Source: CAZWSX01 sp964636985
GTDB taxonomy: Bacteria; Planctomycetota; Planctomycetia; Pirellulales; Pirellulaceae
Assembly: GCA_964636985.1 (NCBI GenBank)
Contig: CAZWSX010000053.1
Coordinates: 1 to 26,104 of the forward strand
DNA length: 26,104 nucleotides
Reading direction: 5' to 3'
The position numbers were made by a program, and so were the translations under genes. Under the pieces are notes generated by a model. The model ran no database searches, was not told where the DNA came from, and saw only the letters and a list, made by a program, of their open reading frames with translations. Of the stretch, positions 16,093-25,086 are shown one piece after another (within the stretch, counting starts at the first letter, position 1; every line of letters starts with the position of its first letter).

Positions 16093-18282
16093 TCAGTCTT
16101 CCAGTTTTAGGGAACGAAGGGCCAAGTCACCCAGGTCCGTCGACTTGCCGGATACCGCGATGGCATCGAACACGACCTGCTTGTACACCCCATCGGGCAG
16201 TCGAGTCACGAGGTTGTACTTCATTCCGGGGGCCAGCCCCTCGATGCGGAAACGTCCGTCTTCGTCCGTTCGGAAAGCCGGCCCTGGAAGAACGCCGATC
16301 GTGGGTGGGGTCCGCGGATTGAACAGCGGGGCAACTTCGAGATCGATTCCAATGAGAGGCTGTTTGTCGTCGCCAATGATGCGTCCTATCAAAACGCCCT
16401 GGGGTTCGAGCTGGAAGTCGATGGTCTCCGGCTGTTCGCCTTCAAGAAGTAGTGTTCCAGCCAGTTCACTCTTCTCATGCCAGACGATGAGCCGCCGTGG
16501 AAATGTGGGGTCGTAGTCGAAGATTATGCACTCAGTACCGGAATTGTGGAGCCTGTTACTGTCCAGCATGTAGAAGCCTCGTTCAAAGGCTCCTGAGTAC
16601 TGCATGCCGCTCAGCCGTCGGCCTGCCGGATCAAAAACCCGAACCTTGATTTGCTTACCAGCCGTCAGCGGAAAGTCTTGTCCGTTCTGGTCGATACCGG
16701 GTTGCGGATTGATTTCGCGAATGCCATGAAAGGTAGAAACGAGGCATTCATTGGGCATCGTAGGGAATGTCGTCCACATTCCATGGCCCGTACTTCCGGC
16801 AATCTCCTCCTGTCCTCGGTTCGTCGGATAATATCGGCCCTTCGGCCCAACCCTGATCCGGATTGTGACCAATCCCCTGCCAGGCAATGCGGGAATACGA
16901 TAGTTGCCGTTCGAGTCCGACTGATAAGGACAAAAGGCCGGATAACGTAGTGTCCCATTGAAATCTTTTAAGGAACGAACCTGGGGATTGTCGCTGAAGG
17001 CGTAATAGTGGACCTGACACACAAGCGGCTGTTGTGTCTCGGTATCGAAGGCCCGTCCTTTAACCCAGACGCCCTTTTGCAGCTCCCAGTTGATCTGAAC
17101 ATTGCTACCTTCTTGTGCTTCCATACTGACCGACTGGATCGCAGGCAGGTGCGGTGAGGCATGTGCGGTCGCCACAAATTGGACCGACTGACCTCGCGGA
17201 AGCCCGCTGATTCGATAACGTCCCTGTGCATCAGTCGCGGTAAAAGTGTTGCTCACATGGTTCCGCGTGAACCGGCCATCCTTTCCGTGAGTGGTGAATG
17301 TGTTTACACGACTCTCAAGGATTACATCCGGAATCGGCTGGCCCGAATCCCGATCAACAATGGCCCCCTCAAATACCTGTGACTTGGCGGCAACGTGCTC
17401 GAGCTGAGCTGAATAGAAAGCGAAGACGGCTCCCCCGGTTGACGCTGAATCACGCATGCCCAGCGTCTCGCCGCGCTCGGTGCGAAACAAAATGCTCTCG
17501 CTTACGATATCGTCGTGGTCGATCAACAGCCAGCCGACGCGATTCCGACCGATTCCGTGCAGAGTAAATCGCCCGTTCCGATCCGTGGCGATGCTCAACA
17601 GGGTTCCCAAGCCGGTGCGGCGTCCGCCTTCTCCAAACAGTGTCTTGGTCACGTATTTATTGCGTGCTTCATCATAGGGGTTCCCAGGTGCATCTCTTCT
17701 AGCAACAGACACGTAGTCGGCCAGTTCATTATCACGCAATTGTTGAATGTTGGTGACACGAATCCTGGCTCCTTCGACCGGGTGACCAGATTGATCAACG
17801 ATTCGTCCCTCGACGGGAACATCGTCCTTTACCAAGTGAAGGATGCGGCGTTTGGCCTGCTGATCCGCAAGAGTCTTATCGTCAGCCAGCTTCTCTAAAT
17901 CCTGTTTGTCGACCGGCGCGAAGACCGTCACCAGATCCCAATCGACTCCCAGCGACTCTCCTTCTGGCGCTGCCGCGATGACCACGGCCCCTAGAATCAA
18001 GGCATCCTTCCCAGAGGCGGCCACGCGGAACATTCCCCGAGCATCGGTATTTCCAAGAAACGCCGGGGTCTCTTGCCATTTCCCATATCCATACTCTGCG
18101 ACATACGAGAGATCTGAGATTCCGAGATAGATTCGTGCGTTTTCAACGGGCTCTCCTTTAGGCCCGACGACCTGGCCTTCCAACGTCACCTGGTCGGCTG
18201 CCGGGGCTTGCGCAAGGCACGGCATCATGAGCCCGCCGTATAACCAGAGAGTTGCCACACACTGCAGACACCTTTGTAACAT
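16093..18282 (-). CDS. Secreted carboxypeptidase-regulatory-like repeat protein
   Basis: The 729-residue protein has a signal peptide (about residues 1-25, ending CLAQAPA) and at least five beta-sandwich modules of the carboxypeptidase-regulatory-like/CNA-B type. Each opens with a strand such as VTLEGQVVGPKGEPVENARI (about 32), VPVEGRIVDQSGHPVEGARI (155), QVFEGAIVDRDSGQPIPD (302), VWVKGRAFDTETQQPL (405) or GVLIGRIIGDDKQPLIG (629), and most end in a turn of the form TDxxGRFxxxGLPxG (TDRNGRFTLHGI, TDAQGRYRISGLP, TDEDGRFRIEGLAPG). There is no catalytic domain. Such proteins usually act as surface adhesion or carbohydrate-contact scaffolds. ATG 18282 follows AAAGGTGG. It lies 269 bases beyond the sigma/kinase module on the same strand and may be its regulated output, which is inference. 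Confidence 0.88.
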   Translation of the reverse strand: MLQRCLQCVATLWLYGGLMMPCLAQAPAADQVTLEGQVVGPKGEPVENARIYLGISDLSYVAEYGYGKWQETPAFLGNTDARGMFRVAASGKDALILGAVVIAAAPEGESLGVDWDLVTVFAPVDKQDLEKLADDKTLADQQAKRRILHLVKDDVPVEGRIVDQSGHPVEGARIRVTNIQQLRDNELADYVSVARRDAPGNPYDEARNKYVTKTLFGEGGRRTGLGTLLSIATDRNGRFTLHGIGRNRVGWLLIDHDDIVSESILFRTERGETLGMRDSASTGGAVFAFYSAQLEHVAAKSQVFEGAIVDRDSGQPIPDVILESRVNTFTTHGKDGRFTRNHVSNTFTATDAQGRYRISGLPRGQSVQFVATAHASPHLPAIQSVSMEAQEGSNVQINWELQKGVWVKGRAFDTETQQPLVCQVHYYAFSDNPQVRSLKDFNGTLRYPAFCPYQSDSNGNYRIPALPGRGLVTIRIRVGPKGRYYPTNRGQEEIAGSTGHGMWTTFPTMPNECLVSTFHGIREINPQPGIDQNGQDFPLTAGKQIKVRVFDPAGRRLSGMQYSGAFERGFYMLDSNRLHNSGTECIIFDYDPTFPRRLIVWHEKSELAGTLLLEGEQPETIDFQLEPQGVLIGRIIGDDKQPLIGIDLEVAPLFNPRTPPTIGVLPGPAFRTDEDGRFRIEGLAPGMKYNLVTRLPDGVYKQVVFDAIAVSGKSTDLGDLALRSLKLED

Positions 18283-18551
18283 TGCCGTCCACCTTTTTGA
18301 TTGGAGTTGATGTCGGAATTTAGAGTCAATCGCTTTCTGCGCCGGCCTTCGGCGTAGTAGTTACAGCCCGAATCGTCAAGTCGCTCGAAGTCGCGGCGCC
18401 CATCCAAGGGCCAAGCCGCGATCGAGCATGCGTTCAAGACGAGAAGAACGACTCGCCTAAAGCGATGCTCGCTCGTCATGTGCCAGCACGTAGCGGCTCT
18501 GACAGACAAAACGGCAGCGGTCGACGTACGCCCCGGTTTGTGGGCTCATAG

Positions 18552-19217
18552 TTACCGATTTGTCGCAGCTGGATTTGTCGGCTTCTGAGGTGTGGTGCCA
18601 GGATCAGAGTAAGGGCCACCAGGATAAACTGAACCAGGTTGATATCCCCGAACAGGAGGTCCGGAAATCCTCAACGGAGATCCGCTGGAAATGACGCGCT
18701 TACTAGGTTGACCTTGCCCTCTGGCAGTGAAACCCAAACCATCCGCTTCATTGACCATGACTTTGATCTGAAGTTCGATGATCTCGGCTTTTGCCTTGCG
18801 ACGGCGTTCCAACTGTACGCGCAGCAGCTTCAATCGCTCTTCGACTCGATTCAATTCCACTTCTCTGGCCGTCAGATCCACGTCGAAGTCTTGATCCACG
18901 GCCTGCGTCAATAGCTCGATCAAGGCTGTCCGTTTCGCATCATCGTCACTTTCGCGCAGTTGATTCATCAACTGATCGATGGACGGGTGGGCCTCGCCCG
19001 CCATCGCGCCTGCTCCACCTCCAGTCTGACCTGACGTGGACTCACCGCCATAACCACCGTCTGTAGCGGCAGGAGATGAACCAAGCGCGTCGCCAGCGGA
19101 TGACGACGGTCTTCTTACCGCTGGCTGAGGGTTACCGGACTGACCGCGAGTCGTTTCGACCAATGTCCAGCTGCCGAAGATGGCGAATGCTGCGACAAGT
19201 AAGAGGGACTTCTTCAT
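18552..19217 (-). CDS. Small secreted protein, third gene of the sigma/kinase module
   Basis: The 221-residue protein has a signal peptide (MKKSLLLVAAFAIFGSWTLV, cleavage near TTRGQ), a Gly/Ser-rich stretch (about 30-75), a charged helical segment (about 78-155: VELNRVEERLKLLRVQLERR) likely to form a coiled coil, and a Pro/Gly/Ser-rich tail. There is a strong ribosome site (AAAGGAGAT) inside the end of the kinase gene, and the ATG overlaps the kinase stop by four bases. Position suggests that it works with the kinase outside the membrane, perhaps as the factor sensed by its extracytoplasmic part. No family is recognised. Confidence 0.8.
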   Translation of the reverse strand: MKKSLLLVAAFAIFGSWTLVETTRGQSGNPQPAVRRPSSSAGDALGSSPAATDGGYGGESTSGQTGGGAGAMAGEAHPSIDQLMNQLRESDDDAKRTALIELLTQAVDQDFDVDLTAREVELNRVEERLKLLRVQLERRRKAKAEIIELQIKVMVNEADGLGFTARGQGQPSKRVISSGSPLRISGPPVRGYQPGSVYPGGPYSDPGTTPQKPTNPAATNR

Positions 19218-20770
19218 GGGAGATCTCCTTTCGAGGAATTGAGAGACGATGGATCGTCAGGGGTTTTCGGCCAGGACTGTTCCAGTTGGTTGACGGCGGA
19301 CTTCGCCGTTGTCAGATCGTTCGTCCACATGCCATTTGCGGAGCGAAGCCAGCCGGATTCGGGAAATGGAACGTGATGGACTTGTTCTATAGACCGCTCA
19401 ATGGCGGTGAGCTGTCGCATGAATTCCGTCCTACCGCTGGTGAATTCGAGTGCGGCGACATCGAGTGCCGAGAGAGACTCCGTGCCCTGTATCTCGCTGG
19501 ATTCGTTGGGGAGGGACGTGATTGCGGGAGAGGTGAACCAATGGGACAGCCAAGCCGATCCCGCGATCAACAGCACAGCAAGGGCAGCCAGCGACAGTCG
19601 CGCGAATCGGTCCCTTGCGCAGCGAAACCAACGCCGCGTGTTCCAACGACGTGGCTGCTGAAGACTGCTCAAGACGGCTGCGAGGGCCTGGTGTGTTTCG
19701 GCGGCTGTCGCATAGCGACGACTCGGCTTTTTCTCAAGCAATCGGTCGATGACATCCGCCAGTACGTTCGGAATTGCGGTGTTGATTTCTTGGACCGGCC
19801 TATGGCGCTCGCGGCAAATCCGATGCAGCACTGCCATTGCTCGATCAGCACGAAACGGCGGGTGACCGGTGGCCATGAAGTACAGTACGGCACCGAGACT
19901 GAAGAGGTCGGACCGTACGTCTGCCGGTTCACCATTCGCCTGCTCAGGCGACATGTAATGGGGCGTGCCGAGAATGATGCCACTGCGAGTCAAACTCGCA
20001 TCGTCTACCGCGCGGGCCAGTCCGAAGTCCGTCAACAGTGCGCGGTCAACGCCATCCTCTAATAGAATGTTCGCCGGCTTCACGTCGCGATGAATCACAC
20101 CCTGCAAGTGTGCGGCGGCGAGTCCAGCTGCGGCTTGCAATCCGATTCGCAATACCTCCGTTGCGGTCAGCGGCCCGTCTTGTTCCACGCGATCCTGCAA
20201 CGATCGCCCGACAACAAATTGCATGACCAGAAACGGTGTCTTGCACTCTGAATCGACATTGTGAATTGCCACGACATGTTCATGCACGACCGCCGCCGCG
20301 GCGCGTGCCTCACGTGCGAATCGCTGCCGTGCTGCCCCGCTGTGACCCAAGTGGGGTGCGAGTACTTTTATGGCCACAGGGCGGTGCAATTCGGTGTCGA
20401 ATCCTTTCAGGACGATCCCCATCCCTCCCATGCCGATGACTCGTTCAATCTCATAACGACCGAGTCTGCCCAACATCTCCGGGTGGGAAGGCGCATCTAG
20501 AAAGTCGAGTGGGACGTGACAGGCTGAGGAATCAGCGTCTGACAACGGGGTTTCGAACGAGGTGGGCATCCCCGGTATCGCCTTCAGTGAACACCTTGCG
20601 AGATCCCAGTCGTTGTCATTGGCGGCCAGCTGCGTGAGTCGGTCCCGACACAGTGGGCACGACTCCAAATGGCGCGCCGACTCGTTAAACTCGGCACTGT
20701 CTTCTTGTCCGAAGAGCAGCACTTCCAATCGCACTTGATCGCATGCAGGTTTGTGATTCTCGTTCTTCAT
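19214..20770 (-). CDS. Transmembrane Ser/Thr protein kinase with zinc-finger head
   Basis: The 518-residue protein begins with an anti-sigma-type zinc finger (His34, Cys38, Cys41 in HLESCPLC). The kinase domain covers about residues 106-370: GMGGMG at 113-118, Lys135 in VAIKVL, HRD 227-229, KPAN, DFG 248-250, and GTPHYMSPEQ in the activation segment, so all catalytic residues are present. One transmembrane helix follows (about 391-409), then a short outside region of about 105 residues, much shorter than in the kinase at 6156-8006 and without its DUF4384-like domain. The gene overlaps the sigma gene upstream and the secreted gene downstream by four bases each, so the three are one transcript. 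It should act as membrane sensor and regulator of the sigma factor. Confidence 0.93.
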   Translation of the reverse strand: MKNENHKPACDQVRLEVLLFGQEDSAEFNESARHLESCPLCRDRLTQLAANDNDWDLARCSLKAIPGMPTSFETPLSDADSSACHVPLDFLDAPSHPEMLGRLGRYEIERVIGMGGMGIVLKGFDTELHRPVAIKVLAPHLGHSGAARQRFAREARAAAAVVHEHVVAIHNVDSECKTPFLVMQFVVGRSLQDRVEQDGPLTATEVLRIGLQAAAGLAAAHLQGVIHRDVKPANILLEDGVDRALLTDFGLARAVDDASLTRSGIILGTPHYMSPEQANGEPADVRSDLFSLGAVLYFMATGHPPFRADRAMAVLHRICRERHRPVQEINTAIPNVLADVIDRLLEKKPSRRYATAAETHQALAAVLSSLQQPRRWNTRRWFRCARDRFARLSLAALAVLLIAGSAWLSHWFTSPAITSLPNESSEIQGTESLSALDVAALEFTSGRTEFMRQLTAIERSIEQVHHVPFPESGWLRSANGMWTNDLTTAKSAVNQLEQSWPKTPDDPSSLNSSKGDLP

Positions 20771-21393
20771 GCCTTCCTCTCCGTCGCTCCTGATGGTTCA
20801 GTCTCCTTGATTCGACGCACTTCTTCACGGAGTCGTGCCATGACTCGACTTCGGGCGATGTATACGCTGCCGATGGTCATCCCCAATCGACGAGCAACTT
20901 CTAACGCTGGCAAATCGTCAACGGCGGATAGCCAGAATGCTTTCCACGTGTTCTCCTTCACATCGTACTGAACTCGTTCGACAGCGAGACAATACAACTC
21001 CCGCTGGAATTCGATGTCGAATTCCGCGGAGTCAACCGGGTCCGGAGCAGTCACTTCCTCAAACAGCCGCTGCAATCCCGATCCGCCGGCACCCCAGACT
21101 TGATGTTTGCGCCGTGTCACGAAGTTGATCATCAGGTTGCAGGCGATTCGATGCAGCCAACTGCGAAAGCGGCCGCGTGCTGGATCTGGCACCCATTTGT
21201 CGACCGCACGCGATACCGCCAGCATGGCCTCTTGCACCACTTCCTCGGCGTCGGCATGCTGGAATCCCCGACGCCGGGCAAAGCGATAGACGACCGGCTG
21301 GTAGAGACGAACGAACTCGTCCCAAGCCTGCGCGTTTTGCGCATCCGGCAACTTCAAGATTAAGCTAAGTCGCGTGGTTGGTGGGCTGGTCAT
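20767..21393 (-). CDS. ECF RNA polymerase sigma factor, first gene of the second kinase module
   Basis: The 208-residue protein has sigma region 2 (about residues 20-95: FVRLYQPVVYRFARRRGFQH, DAEEVVQEAML, FRSWLHRIACNLMINF) and region 4 (about 140-195: FWLSAVDDLPALEVARRLGM, TIGSVYIARSRVMARLREEV). The frame stays open 110 codons further upstream, but that part overlaps antisense transposase remains and has no domain; ATG 21393 matches the usual family N-terminus (MTSPPTTRLSLILKL) and was chosen. Its stop overlaps the kinase start as ATGA, so sigma and kinase are translationally coupled at a fixed ratio. Confidence 0.92.
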   Translation of the reverse strand: MTSPPTTRLSLILKLPDAQNAQAWDEFVRLYQPVVYRFARRRGFQHADAEEVVQEAMLAVSRAVDKWVPDPARGRFRSWLHRIACNLMINFVTRRKHQVWGAGGSGLQRLFEEVTAPDPVDSAEFDIEFQRELYCLAVERVQYDVKENTWKAFWLSAVDDLPALEVARRLGMTIGSVYIARSRVMARLREEVRRIKETEPSGATERKA

Positions 21394-21529
21394 CTCTCGT
21401 TCCGTGTTCTTCCTGTGCTGGTCCTCTATTATGTTACACACGGCTGATGGCGAATCCTTTCTCGGAAAGAACAGAAACTGTTCAGGGGCAACCACCTTGC
21501 CGGTTCCTATTTCGTGAGGAGACGCTCGC

Positions 21530-21818
21530 TTGATTCGCTTGAAACTGAAGTCCGTCACCCGCGACGACGATACGTCCATCGAGTTGTTCACGAATCTTCC
21601 GCCGACGGTAGCGGCGATAAAAATCGCCGACGCGTACCGCCAGCGTTGGCAGATAGAAACGGTGTTCTTCGAGTTGGGCCGCGTATTCAACGGCGAGACT
21701 AGAACACTTCGCCGGCGCGGCATTGCTTGCGTTCGGGATGTCGCTGATCGCGTACAACGCGCTCCGCGTCATCCGCACGGCGCTAGCCGCCGTTCACGGC
21801 CGGAAGGCGACCGACTAG
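21530..21818 (+). pseudogene. C-terminal fragment of an IS4-type transposase, frameshifted
   Basis: The frame from 21530 encodes the last catalytic block of a DDE transposase, YRQRWQIETVFFELGRVFNG followed by ETRTL, the Y-(2)-R-(3)-E signature of the IS4 group. The frame then breaks at about 21705, and another frame carries the expected continuation, FAGAALLAFGMSLIAYNALR, to a TAG at 21816. The N-terminal two thirds of the enzyme are missing and no inverted repeats were found, so it is a dead fragment. It lies just upstream of the thioredoxin-type gene. Confidence 0.8.
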
Positions 21819-21893
21819 GTCTCCTAAGACATTAATCGTATAAAGACTTGCAGCGGTTCTAATATCGGGCGTTTGAGCACAGGAACTCGTGCC

Positions 21894-23195
21894 ATGAGGC
21901 GGTTTGTTTTCGGTACGGCGATCCTTTTCTTGTGCCTGCCTTTCATGACGCTCGCCGACGAGCAAGGTAAGGAGCGCGATCCGAAGGCAACAACGGCGCC
22001 CGATCCGGCTGCGTCGTTGGCGGAAAAGGAATTGGTTGGCCTCTGCGAACGGTTGAGAAACGAGGTCGATCAATGGTTCAAAGAGAGCGAAGGCCTTTCC
22101 GATGTCGCCGAACGACATCGCCGGTATGCGGCGCGGCTGGATGCATCGGGGCTGATTCAGAACTTGATTGACTTCGAACGAACGCACCGCGGAACGCGGA
22201 TAGGACTCACCGCTCTCTACCGTTTGTCGATGTTCGCCGACTCCGTCACCGAGCAGGGAGCGGTGAAGGATGCGGCGAACCATCTGTTGTCCGCGGTGGC
22301 TGATTACGGCGAACTGGACGAGTTGACGCAAGTACTGCGCTCGTTTGACTTGATCGAATCGAGGTCCGCCGAAACCTCGCTGCGACGACTCGTTGCCAAG
22401 AGCGAGGGCGTCAGCGAAAACAATCGCACGTTCGCGAAGCTGATGTTGGCGCGATGGATGTTGCGCCAGCGCGATGTTCGTGACTGGAACGAAGCACGGC
22501 TCAAACGAATTGCGACCGGCGAAGTGGACGAAAAGGAGACTACCAAGGAAGAGATCGAGAAAGTTCTGGCGGTGATGGTCCCCGCGCAACGGTTACCCGA
22601 ACTTCAAAGTGAAGCGCTGTCGATTTTGTCGGCGCTCGTACAGTCGAAGACCGACGCCAGAGAGTTCGTTCTCGAGAAAATCGATCGCGAACACTTCCTT
22701 TTACGCGTCGACGCCGAGCGAACGCAAAAGTACGGGGCCCTGGTCAAAGATACGGCAGCCGGTTTGCTCTTTCACGAGAAGCACTTGCGGATCGGACAAC
22801 CGGCGCCGGAAGGCGATTTCGCGTTACTCTCGGGCAAGCCGCTCTCGCTTGTGCGACAACAGGGCAAGGTCGTGATCGTGCAGTTCTCGTTCACCGGATG
22901 TGTTGCTTGCGAACGGATGTATCCACTCCTTCGCGAGTTGAACGAGAAGTATGGCGAGAAGGTCTCGATCGTTACCATTATGAAGGATCCGGACGACCAC
23001 GACATGCGCGACGCAGTCGCGGCCGGCAAGATCACGTGGAACGTGGTTTGGGATCGGAACCCTGGCCGAATCACCACACTGTGGGGCGTAAGGTCGTTTC
23101 CCACCGTTTACGTTTTCGGACCTGATGGAAAACTCGCCGCGGAGAATCCCGACTTCGAAGTTCTCGCGAAGAGGGTTGAAACCTTGTTGGAGTGA
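21894..23195 (+). CDS. Secreted TlpA-like thioredoxin-fold protein with long helical N-terminal domain
   Basis: The 433-residue protein has a signal peptide (MRRFVFGTAILFLCLPFMTL, cleavage after LAD). About residues 40-290 are helical with charged heptad-like stretches and no recognised family. The C-terminal 140 residues are an AhpC/TlpA-type thioredoxin fold: IGQPAPEGDFALLSGKPLSL, then VVIVQFSFTGCVACERMYPL with the CVAC redox pair (Cys336, Cys339) and cis-Pro403 in RSFPTVYVF. It should act as an extracytoplasmic thiol-disulfide oxidoreductase. ATG 21894 follows AGGA and starts the signal peptide, so I preferred it to the GTG seven codons upstream. Multi-domain helical-TlpA proteins of this layout are common in planctomycetes. 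It is a lone gene with no partner nearby. Confidence 0.88.
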   Translation: MRRFVFGTAILFLCLPFMTLADEQGKERDPKATTAPDPAASLAEKELVGLCERLRNEVDQWFKESEGLSDVAERHRRYAARLDASGLIQNLIDFERTHRGTRIGLTALYRLSMFADSVTEQGAVKDAANHLLSAVADYGELDELTQVLRSFDLIESRSAETSLRRLVAKSEGVSENNRTFAKLMLARWMLRQRDVRDWNEARLKRIATGEVDEKETTKEEIEKVLAVMVPAQRLPELQSEALSILSALVQSKTDAREFVLEKIDREHFLLRVDAERTQKYGALVKDTAAGLLFHEKHLRIGQPAPEGDFALLSGKPLSLVRQQGKVVIVQFSFTGCVACERMYPLLRELNEKYGEKVSIVTIMKDPDDHDMRDAVAAGKITWNVVWDRNPGRITTLWGVRSFPTVYVFGPDGKLAAENPDFEVLAKRVETLLE

Positions 23196-23226
23196 GACCT
23201 ATCAGGATCAACCGAAAGGTTAGAGC

Positions 23227-23481
23227 TTGGGTTGGTCGTCGCTCTCGGTGGCGACGACGCGAATGGAAATCTCCGCTCCTGGCATGATTTCGATTTCTTC
23301 CACCCAGGTCGCAAGTTCGCTTCCCCGCACGCCTGCGACGAGGACCATCGTCTTCGCGGTGTCCCGAAACGCCTGCCATCCGTGCAACCCGTCCTGCAAC
23401 CGGGGATCTCGATCCGTTGCAAATCGTTGGCAGAGGTATTGTTGGGGCACGCGACGTTCAACTTGCGAAACCGAGGGTTCC
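23227..23481 (-). repeat. Dispersed repeat copy D carrying a different small ORF
   Basis: The outer part (23380-23481) shares with the other copies two spaced CTGCAACC blocks (GCAACCCGTCCTGCAACC) and the end GAAACCGAGGGTTCC. The inner part differs: on the minus strand it encodes LQDGLHGWQAF, then TMVLVAGVRGSELATWVEEI and a stop near 23220, with no close match to the peptide in copies A and B. The repeat end therefore seems to be joined to more than one small reading frame. Confidence 0.6.
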
Positions 23482-23692
23482 TGATTTTGTAGCGTTTAAG
23501 GCGAAACAGAATCACTTACGGATGTCTACAACGAAAGACATCCCAGTCGGGTGGCATCAGTTCGAGTCGAGAAACGCCCCCTTTTGGATGCTGTAAGATG
23601 AATCCTGCGTGAAGCTCGACCAGTGCAAGCGATCCAGGCCGACGGTGGGGTGTTCCTCCCACGCCATCACTACCGCGAATCGCGGAGTCTCC

Positions 23693-24262
23693 ATGTCACG
23701 CCTTGCTTTACTTTTTGGAGTGTCCGGCGCCGGCAAGGGCCACATCGCGAAGATCCTGCTTAAGCGAGTGAGTCCCCTTCACGTCATCGTCGGCGATCTG
23801 GTTCACCAGCATATTGCCGGAATTGTCGCGCCTGCGCTTAAACCCGATCGTGCAATGAATGCCAGCTTAGGTGAGAAGTGGGCGAACCTTCCCAATTCAA
23901 CAGAATTGTTTGCCGATTCGATTCGCGCTCGCTACCCAATCCCCACGCACAGTGAATGGATTCTCGCCGAAGGGGATTTTCTCAGTTATCCAGCTTGGAA
24001 GGCGGCATTCGTGCAAGGTGTTGCCGCTGCCGGCGCGACAATCAACGCGGTGAAGTCGTTTTGGATCGACCCAGATCCACAAGAAGTTTTGGGAAATGTT
24101 CGAACTCGAAATCGTCCGCAAGACGAGAAGCGAAACTACTACTCCGAATCCATGCGCGTGGCCGAGTACCGTCGCCGGCTTGAGAGAAACGATTGCTTTC
24201 GATCGGAAGATACTAAAAGCATAATTGAGGCCATCTGCCAATTCTTCAAATCGACCATTTAA
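23693..24262 (+). CDS. P-loop kinase-like NTPase of unknown substrate
   Basis: The 189-residue protein begins MSRLALLFGVSGAGKGHIAK, a Walker A loop (Gly9-Lys15), in the style of small-molecule kinases, adenylate-type kinases and zeta toxins. An acidic residue in ILAEGDFLSYP (about residue 95) may be the Walker B-like or substrate-binding acid, and Arg-rich TRNRPQDEKRNYY (about 137-150) could form a lid. It is shorter than typical zeta toxins and no epsilon-like antitoxin is next to it. ATG 23693 has GGAG at the right distance; the frame is open for 28 codons upstream but without features. The gene stands alone between repeat copy D and a gene-free stretch. A metabolic or nucleotide-modifying kinase is the safest description. 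Confidence 0.7.
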   Translation: MSRLALLFGVSGAGKGHIAKILLKRVSPLHVIVGDLVHQHIAGIVAPALKPDRAMNASLGEKWANLPNSTELFADSIRARYPIPTHSEWILAEGDFLSYPAWKAAFVQGVAAAGATINAVKSFWIDPDPQEVLGNVRTRNRPQDEKRNYYSESMRVAEYRRRLERNDCFRSEDTKSIIEAICQFFKSTI

Positions 24263-25086
24263 CGCGCAGGTTCGGCCACCTCAAGCCCTGCTCGTCCCTC
24301 AAATGACAACCGAATGCCGCTTAAAACGTCATGGGCGTGCCGTATCTTGTGACAGCACGCTGCATACTATCGCAATTCGTCGCGATAGCATCGGCTGCAC
24401 AAGTGAGTTTTCGCATCGGTTTGCCGTCGTTTCGTTGTTCGTGGGGACCTTTCTGTCGTTTCGGGCCGATACCGAGTATTATCGCAACCCGAAGCGACGT
24501 GGAATTAAAGGAGAGTTGGATGTCGACTTGTTTCCACCGTGTCAATTCCTGCGTATACGCGGCTTTCGGGGAGGCGCCAGTCCATGTCATCGATTCTATA
24601 GCGGCCACTACGTCGACCCACCGCTTTAGTTTGAAAGTGTATGCAGCCGTGAATGGCGAGTTAGGAATCGTGATAGACGGTGACTCGGATATAAGTTCAA
24701 GATTCGGGGTGGGTGATGGCAAACCAGCCCTTGTGTAGTTGACCCTTTTCAGTACGCGTTGCGTAGCATGGGAGTTCGGCGTGGTGTACCCGTCCAGCGC
24801 GAATTGCGGTGGACAAAAGAACCGGTCTTCACGGTTGAAAACGACATCCGAAAAGTCGAGAATTGACGCGAAGACAATCGATCTCTGACCAAGTCGGTGG
24901 CAGGAAGAAGCGAAGATAGGTATGAAAATGGCGGCCCAGGCCTGTTTTCGTGCGTACCGGTGGCGCAACTGCCTTGACAGCGTGATTGCGATCGGCGCTA
25001 CGCCGCGCGCTTCAAGCGAATGATGGGAAGCGCTCGATCGTTGTGGAAGTATTCGACTCTCGGCCGGAACCTGCGCCCCTTTTAAT
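24263..25086. other. Gene-poor stretch without a supportable gene
   Basis: Two overlapping antisense frames are open here (24321-24968 minus from a TTG; 24331-24738 plus), but neither has a domain, a signal peptide or a ribosome site, and their residue composition is irregular. A short plus-strand frame at 24921 (MKMAAQACFRAYRWRNCLDS) ends after 33 codons. I see no stable RNA or repeat. It looks like eroded sequence next to repeat copy A. Confidence 0.4.

Noticed and set aside
20767..21723. Longer version of the sigma gene starting at 21723.
   Set aside because: The extra 110 residues overlap the transposase fragment antisense and do not match the family N-terminus; ATG 21393 fits.
23693..24262. 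Zeta-toxin half of a toxin-antitoxin pair.
   Set aside because: Only the Walker A loop supports it; the protein is short and no antitoxin-like small gene is adjacent.
24321..24968. Open minus-strand frame of 215 codons.
   Set aside because: TTG start without ribosome site, no domain or signal, overlaps another open frame on the plus strand; composition is irregular.
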